A DNA stretch of 64,000 nucleotides from assembly GCA_964458185.1 (NCBI GenBank), contig CAYWFG010000007.1:11412-75411 (forward strand), read 5' to 3'. Below the pieces are notes generated by a model. It searched no databases, had not been told where the DNA came from, and saw nothing but the letters and a program-made list of their open reading frames with translations. This DNA is from AB-137-C09 sp964458185. Its GTDB lineage: Bacteria > Pseudomonadota > Zetaproteobacteria > Mariprofundales > Mariprofundaceae. This document shows positions 59,342 to 64,000 of this stretch, piece by piece. The stretch's first letter is position 1, and every line of letters begins with the position of its first letter. A program made the position numbers and the translations under genes.

Positions 59342-60907
59342 ATGATAGATGAAAAAACTCAGTCTGATATAGATACTGATATGCCAGCATCGTTGGTTGC
59401 TGCGATTGATATTGGCTCCAATGCCATGCGCTTGCGCATTGGTGGTTTAAACGCCGATGGAAAAACAAAATTGGTTTATTATCAGCGTGAGGCCGTCCGC
59501 TTAGGAAAAGATTCATTCACCTCAGGGGTTATTTCTGAAGCCACGATGACACTCGCTATGGGCGCATTTGAACACTTCAAAGCTGCCATTGCGCGCTACC
59601 CAGTAGGCAGTGTGCGAGCAACAGGAACCAGTGCGCTGCGCAGTGCCAGCAATGCTCAAACATTGATTGAGCGAATTGGCAAACAAACCAATATTCATAT
59701 CGAACTCATCTCTGGTGAAGAAGAAGCGCGGTTGGTGCATACTGCTATTCAATATGCGCTGCCAGCATTGGTGAATAAAAAAACCTTATTGATTGATATT
59801 GGTGGTGGGAGTGTCGAGGTTTCATTGTCTAATCATGGCAATATTGTGGCATTAGAGAGTTTTAAAATGGGAACGGTTCGCTTGCTAGAACGCTTCTCTG
59901 ATGCTAAAGATGAACATGAACTGGCAAACCTTGTCGAAGAGTACGTAGCTTTTATGCAACGCAAGGTTCAAGAGGAAATTCTGGATGCCGAGGTCGATCT
60001 ATGCATTGGCACTGGCGGCAATATTGAATGCATCGGATCTTTAGGCGTTGATTTGCTGGCTAACCCATCGGCAGGAGAAATCAGTTACCAAGACTTAAAA
60101 AAAATCGAGGCTCATCTTCGTAGCATGAGCTACCAACAGCGGGTCGATACATTAGGATTACGCCCTGATCGTGCTGATGTGATTATTCCTGCCTTACTGG
60201 TGTTAAAATCAGTGATGGCATTGGTGAAGCCTGCTAGACTGGTGATTCCTGCAACAGGTCTGGCTGAAGGTGTGCTGATTGATTTGTTGCATAAAGAACA
60301 AGGCGTAAGCAAAAAAGCCTTGCGTCATCAAGCTGTCTCGTGGGCAGTTGCGATGGCAAAACGCTTTCATGTTGACCTTCAGCATGCCAAACACGTCAGT
60401 ATTTTGGTCAAAGTATTGTTTGACGAATTGGCTGATGTCCATGGTTTATCAGCGCGTCACCGCTTATTGTTGCATATTGCCAGTCTGGTTCATGAAATTG
60501 GCATCATGATTCGCAGTGATGGTCATCATCGTCATGCAGCATATATTTTGCACGCCTCACCGATGATTGGTTTGTCAGATATTGAGAAAGATTGGCTTGC
60601 CGTCATGGTACGTTATCAACGTAAAAAAATGCCCTCGCTATCCAATACTTTTTACAGTTCATTATCAACCAGCGAACGTAAGCAGATGAATGCCTTGGTG
60701 TTATTGCTTCGGCTTGCTATTGCATTGAATAAAGAACGCAAAGGCGATGTACAAGATATCACGGTGTTTACACGCCATGATCATCTGGTGTTGCAGTTGC
60801 ATGGCAGTGGTGAATTATTATTAGAGCGTTGGGCGACACAAAAGCAGGCAGAGCATGCTGTTGAAGTTTTTGGTCAAGCTATGCTGATTGAAACGGCGGC
60901 AGCGTAA
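59342..60907 (+). CDS. ppx: Exopolyphosphatase / pppGpp phosphatase (Ppx/GppA)
   Basis: 521 aa. Actin-like N-terminal half with VAAIDIGSNAMRLRIGGL, VRATGTSALRSASNAQTL and LIDIGGGSVEVSLS; C-terminal HD-like helical domain (from about 340) with HIASLVHEIGIMIRSDGHHR, HAAYILHASPMIGLS. It hydrolyses polyphosphate or pppGpp; placement two genes after spoT favours alarmone/polyphosphate control. The ATG at 59342 follows GGGGAGA by nine bases. Confidence 0.93.
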   Translation: MIDEKTQSDIDTDMPASLVAAIDIGSNAMRLRIGGLNADGKTKLVYYQREAVRLGKDSFTSGVISEATMTLAMGAFEHFKAAIARYPVGSVRATGTSALRSASNAQTLIERIGKQTNIHIELISGEEEARLVHTAIQYALPALVNKKTLLIDIGGGSVEVSLSNHGNIVALESFKMGTVRLLERFSDAKDEHELANLVEEYVAFMQRKVQEEILDAEVDLCIGTGGNIECIGSLGVDLLANPSAGEISYQDLKKIEAHLRSMSYQQRVDTLGLRPDRADVIIPALLVLKSVMALVKPARLVIPATGLAEGVLIDLLHKEQGVSKKALRHQAVSWAVAMAKRFHVDLQHAKHVSILVKVLFDELADVHGLSARHRLLLHIASLVHEIGIMIRSDGHHRHAAYILHASPMIGLSDIEKDWLAVMVRYQRKKMPSLSNTFYSSLSTSERKQMNALVLLLRLAIALNKERKGDVQDITVFTRHDHLVLQLHGSGELLLERWATQKQAEHAVEVFGQAMLIETAAA

Positions 60908-60911
60908 CTTT

Positions 60912-61244
60912 ATGGCGACGTTATTGTTTCGTTTGCGCGATGTCTCCGATGAAGAAGCGAATGCCGTGCGTGATTTGCTTGCCGAGGCAACGATGGATGT
61001 TTATGAAACATCCGCAGGAACGTGGGGCTTAGGAGTTGCTGCGATTTGGCTGCGTGATGCTGCGCAACTAAAAGCCGCGCAGGCCTTGTTAGACGACTAC
61101 CAACAACAACGGCAAGCCATGCCACGCCCTCCTACGGTAAGTCACCTGCAACACTGGATACAAAACCCAGTGAGGTTTTTAGTTTTTTGTTTCTTGATTG
61201 TATTCATGTTGACGGTGACTTTATGGCCGTTTTTCTTTTTTTAG
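60912..61244 (+). CDS. DUF6164-like small membrane protein
   Basis: 110 aa. MATLLFRLRDVSDEEANAVR and LLAEATMDVYETSAGTWGLG form a soluble ferredoxin-like N-terminus; one C-terminal transmembrane helix (VRFLVFCFLIVFMLTVTLW) ends in FFFF. I recognise the start as that of DUF6164 (putative signal-transducing protein-like), a family of unknown function; from memory. It starts 4 bases after ppx; the ATG at 60912 is used since the frame from 60888 would overlap ppx. Confidence 0.75.
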   Translation: MATLLFRLRDVSDEEANAVRDLLAEATMDVYETSAGTWGLGVAAIWLRDAAQLKAAQALLDDYQQQRQAMPRPPTVSHLQHWIQNPVRFLVFCFLIVFMLTVTLWPFFFF

Positions 61245-61256
61245 GGAGGGATGATA

Positions 61257-62093
61257 ATGCGTCGTGATATTATTGTGTTTGATATTGAGACTGTTCCTGA
61301 TGCTGATGCCAGCCGCCGAATGCTAGGCTTGACTGATTTAAGCGATAGTGAATCACGGAATGCGCTGAGTGATTACTTTTTAGAAAAAACGGATGGTCGG
61401 AACGATTTTCCCCGTCAACCCTTTCACCAAGTGGTTGCTATTGCTTATGCGCACTTTTGTATCGAATCAGGTGAAGATGGTATTGAGTTAATGGTGAAAA
61501 AAATCGCTGCTGGCGGCGATGAAGCAAGCAATGAACACGCTTTGCTGCAAGGTTTTTTTCACTTGATTGAAAAACGCGCACCCACCCTCGTTACATTTAA
61601 CGGTCGTGGTTTTGATGTGCCTGTGATGAAATACCGAGCAATGGTACATGGTCTCTCTTGTCCGCGTTGGTTCACTGAAGGCGATAAATGGAACAATTAT
61701 GATAGTCGCTACGGTAAGCGTTACCACCTTGATTTATTAGAAGCATTGTCGGATTATGGTGCATCGGCACGGTGTTCGATGCATGAAGTGGCAACGGTGT
61801 TTGGCATCCCTGGTAAGCTTGATGTCGCAGGTGATAATGTCCGTGCCATGTTTGAAGCCAACGAACTGGTAGCCATTCGGAATTATTGCGAAACCGATGT
61901 ATGCACTACCGCGTTAATTTACCTTCGCTGGGAATATTTTAATGGCACATTATCAGAGTCTGCGTATGCCAGAGCGGTATTGGGTATGCGTAATTATATC
62001 AAAGAAGAAGGCAATGATCGCCCCCACATGAACGTATTTCTTGCGGCATGGGACGCTTTTAGCATAGCAGAAGATTCTTCAGTGGTTTCTTAA
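61257..62093 (+). CDS. PolB-type 3'-5' exonuclease (ribonuclease H-like)
   Basis: 278 aa. IVFDIETVPDADA carries the DE of the exonuclease I site; LVTFNGRGFDVPVMKYRA supplies the FNG-x-x-FD exonuclease II site; YCETDVCTTALIYLRWEYF is the ExxD (exonuclease III) site. This is the stand-alone 'predicted 3'-5' exonuclease PolB-like' family of Proteobacteria. GGAGGG sits six bases before the ATG at 61257, preferred over the ATG at 61251. Confidence 0.9.
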   Translation: MRRDIIVFDIETVPDADASRRMLGLTDLSDSESRNALSDYFLEKTDGRNDFPRQPFHQVVAIAYAHFCIESGEDGIELMVKKIAAGGDEASNEHALLQGFFHLIEKRAPTLVTFNGRGFDVPVMKYRAMVHGLSCPRWFTEGDKWNNYDSRYGKRYHLDLLEALSDYGASARCSMHEVATVFGIPGKLDVAGDNVRAMFEANELVAIRNYCETDVCTTALIYLRWEYFNGTLSESAYARAVLGMRNYIKEEGNDRPHMNVFLAAWDAFSIAEDSSVVS

Positions 62094-62102
62094 GCTCCGC
62101 CT

Positions 62103-63086
62103 ATGCTGCGCTATTCGCTTCACCGTTTATTTGCCATGCTGCCCCTACTTTTGGGGATTACGCTTATTTCTTTTGCCATGATGCACCTTGCTCCAGGGGA
62201 GCCTTCGGTGGTGGGTCAACAATTCAACCCTAAAGTATCGGCACAAGATATTGAACGATTGCGTGAATATTATGGTCTCAATCAACCCCTTCATGAACAG
62301 TATTGGATCTGGCTCAAACACCTTGTAATTCTAGATTTTGGTCACTCCCTTTCAGGCGATGCGCGTCCCGTGTTAGACAAAATCTTGGAGCGTTTACCTG
62401 TCACGCTGTGGGTGAATATCCTCGCTATGCTATTGATTATGTTGGTGGCTATTCCTGTGGGCGTCTTTTCGGCAGTTCACCGTGATAGCCTGTGGGATCG
62501 TGGCATGACGGTATTGGTGTTCATTGGTTTTGCCATCCCATCTTTTTGGCTAGGGCTGTTGTTAATGCTGGCTTTGGGGGTCAATCTGGGTTGGCTGCCT
62601 ATTTCGGGCATGCATGATTATGATTGGCAACAAATGAGCGTATGGCAACAAGGCGTTGATTTTTTAAAACACTTATTGCTCCCTGTATTTGTCTCTGCCA
62701 TTGGCGGTGTTGCAGGCATGAGCCGTTTTATGCGTTCTGGTATGCTAGAAGTAATTCGTGCAGACTATATTACTACGGCAAGGGCAATGGGCTATGCTGA
62801 TACCGATATTCATTACAAACTGGCTTTGAAAAATGCCATGCTACCGATTATCACCCTGCTGGGGCTTTCCATCCCAGGTTTGATTGGTGGTTCTGTGATT
62901 GTGGAGTATTTATTTTCTCTGCCGGGTATGGGGCGTTTGTTTTACGAAGCCATTTTAGCGCGAGACTATACCGTGGTGATGGGAATCACGGTGATCGGCG
63001 CGGTATTGACGCTTATCGGTAATTTGTTAGCAGATATTGCCTATGCATGGGCTGACCCTCGCACCCGTCATCAGGTGACAACATGA
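62103..63086 (+). CDS. dppB: Peptide/nickel ABC transporter permease, DppB type
   Basis: 327 aa, six hydrophobic helices. The N-terminus MLRYSLHRLFAMLPLLLGIT is typical of DppB/OppB, with LRYYGLNQPLHEQYWIWLK-like EYYGLNQPLHEQYWIWLKHL; the EAA loop is ARAMGYADTDIHYKLALKNA. With the next gene it forms the membrane pair of an oligopeptide/dipeptide or nickel importer. No binding-protein or ATPase gene is visible within the window. Confidence 0.9.
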   Translation: MLRYSLHRLFAMLPLLLGITLISFAMMHLAPGEPSVVGQQFNPKVSAQDIERLREYYGLNQPLHEQYWIWLKHLVILDFGHSLSGDARPVLDKILERLPVTLWVNILAMLLIMLVAIPVGVFSAVHRDSLWDRGMTVLVFIGFAIPSFWLGLLLMLALGVNLGWLPISGMHDYDWQQMSVWQQGVDFLKHLLLPVFVSAIGGVAGMSRFMRSGMLEVIRADYITTARAMGYADTDIHYKLALKNAMLPIITLLGLSIPGLIGGSVIVEYLFSLPGMGRLFYEAILARDYTVVMGITVIGAVLTLIGNLLADIAYAWADPRTRHQVTT

Positions 63087-63901
63087 TCGCAGCACTTCGC
63101 CATCAACCCTTGTTTACCATTGGTTTATTGATTGTCATCAGTGTGGTGATACTGGCTATTTTCGCACCGATTTTAGCGCCTTATAACCCAACCCATGTGA
63201 ATGTCCGTGAAATTTTATTGCCACCATCATGGGTACATTGGTGTGGCACAGATACGCTAGGACGCGATGTCTTTTCGCGCATGTTGTACGGTGCGCGGGT
63301 ATCGTTATCGGTAGGCTTAGTTGCCGTGGGGATTAGCATGGCAATGGGCATTGCATTAGGTGCGATTGCAGGCTTTTATGGCGGACGAATCGACGCATTA
63401 TTGATGAGGGTCACCGATATGGTGTTATGTTTCCCCACCTTCTTTTTAATTTTGGCAGTTATTGCCTTTCTTGAACCTTCTATTTGGAACATCATGATTG
63501 TCATTGGTTTAACATCATGGATGGGCGTGGCGCGGCTTGTTCGGGCAGAGTTTCTTAGCCTTCGGCAACGTGAATATGTACTTGCATCTGAATCATTGGG
63601 CGTTTCACCGCTGCGCATGATTTGGGCATATATGTTACCCAATGCTATGGGCCCCATATTGGTTTCAGCCGTCCTTGGTGTAGCAGGGGCAGTATTGGTT
63701 GAATCAGGATTATCGTTTCTTGGTCTAGGTGTGCAACCGCCTGATCCTTCATGGGGTAATATTCTCACTGACGGCAAAGACAATATTCAAATTGCATGGT
63801 GGCTATCATTTTACCCTGGCATTGCAATTTTAATCACCGTGTTGGGGTATAATCTATTGGGTGAAGGCTTGCGTGATCGCTTTGATCCACGTTTGCGTTG
63901 A
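63083..63901 (+). CDS. dppC: Peptide/nickel ABC transporter permease, DppC type
   Basis: 272 aa, six hydrophobic helices. HWCGTDTLGRDVFSRMLYGA is the diagnostic DppC/OppC block, the EAA loop is ASESLGVSPLRMIWAYMLPN, and the end WWLSFYPGIAILITVLGYNL, LGEGLRDRFDPRLR is typical. It overlaps dppB by four bases (ATGA). The transport pair lacks an adjacent ATPase, so DppD/F and the binding protein must be encoded elsewhere. Confidence 0.92.
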   Translation: MIAALRHQPLFTIGLLIVISVVILAIFAPILAPYNPTHVNVREILLPPSWVHWCGTDTLGRDVFSRMLYGARVSLSVGLVAVGISMAMGIALGAIAGFYGGRIDALLMRVTDMVLCFPTFFLILAVIAFLEPSIWNIMIVIGLTSWMGVARLVRAEFLSLRQREYVLASESLGVSPLRMIWAYMLPNAMGPILVSAVLGVAGAVLVESGLSFLGLGVQPPDPSWGNILTDGKDNIQIAWWLSFYPGIAILITVLGYNLLGEGLRDRFDPRLR

Positions 63902-63947
63902 TGGTGCAATAAACCTCACCTGAATTCGTATCATAAGTGCAATTCTT

Positions 63948-63970
63948 GGCTTCCCTTTTAAGACGGGACA
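63948..63970 (+). repeat. 23-bp interspersed repeat, copy 3
   Basis: GGCTTCCCTTTTAAGACGGG then ACA, identical to the reverse complement of copy 1 (5837-5859) and 21/23 to copy 2. It lies 46 bases after dppC in the last intergenic stretch of the window. An ATG at 63995 with AAGGGG about 8 bases before it may begin the next gene, which is outside the window. Confidence 0.7.
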
Positions 63971-64000
63971 GCAATAGAATCAAGGGGTTACAGCATGTTA

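Overview
The window reads as chromosomal DNA of a moderately AT-rich Gram-negative bacterium. LptA/B/C, the Lol system, RlpA lipoproteins and outer-membrane barrels show a double membrane, and the housekeeping genes (HrpA, PdxJ, ThiL, PgpA, HslVU, IlvD, RpoZ-SpoT, Ppx) point to Pseudomonadota. I cannot name the genus; a gamma- or zetaproteobacterial lineage is a guess. No rRNA, tRNA, CRISPR array, prophage or complete insertion sequence was recognised.

Layout. 1-5759 (+): end of lysS, a CBS protein, an NhaD/ArsB-type transporter, then lolC/E and lolD with a double cyclic-nucleotide-binding protein between them. 5881-14150 (+): hrpA, a possible 47-aa ORF, a glycosyltransferase and an epimerase, then folK-pdxJ-thiL-pgpA. 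14118-17884 (-): a four-gene GldA/GldF/GldG-like ABC system ending in a DUF4340 protein. 17985-30033 (-): proS, a lytic transglycosylase and rlpA; then aroK and an RlmD-like methyltransferase; nitroreductase, a parvulin lipoprotein, queA, rpiA, hslVU; and a second double-cNMP protein. 30134-32520: a short RlpA and an orphan sensor kinase, convergent.

32839-40473 (-) is the most unusual block. It is an operon-like run of a TetR::PqqD ORF, an ATP-grasp enzyme, a fold-type III PLP decarboxylase, a small barrel, a urea-channel/M23-peptidase fusion, a second barrel and a TPR protein. An MFS transporter is divergent from it across a 60-bp spacer that carries a palindrome. PqqD-like peptide-binding domains next to ATP-grasp enzymes suggest peptide or amino-acid modification. 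An internal start with a strong ribosome binding site inside the TetR::PqqD ORF would release a free 95-aa PqqD.

41665-46226 (-): carA, lptC, lptA, lptB, nadB. 46342-48227 (-): an AT-rich two-gene insert (ATPase with an extra N-terminal domain plus a PD-(D/E)xK nuclease) between carA and typA, a good candidate for an anti-phage system. 48288-53502 (-): typA, a DUF6765-type protein, a thioredoxin-like protein and a GAF/HD-GYP protein. 53690-63901 (+): a urate-oxidase-N-like membrane protein, a YajD-like HNH protein, ilvD, rpoZ-spoT, a HIT protein, ppx/gppA, a small membrane protein, a PolB-type 3'-5' exonuclease and two Dpp-type permeases.

A 23-bp sequence occurs three times between genes (5837, 23566, 63948). 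Most start sites were moved inward from the longest ORF where a ribosome binding site or the neighbouring stop codon favoured it.
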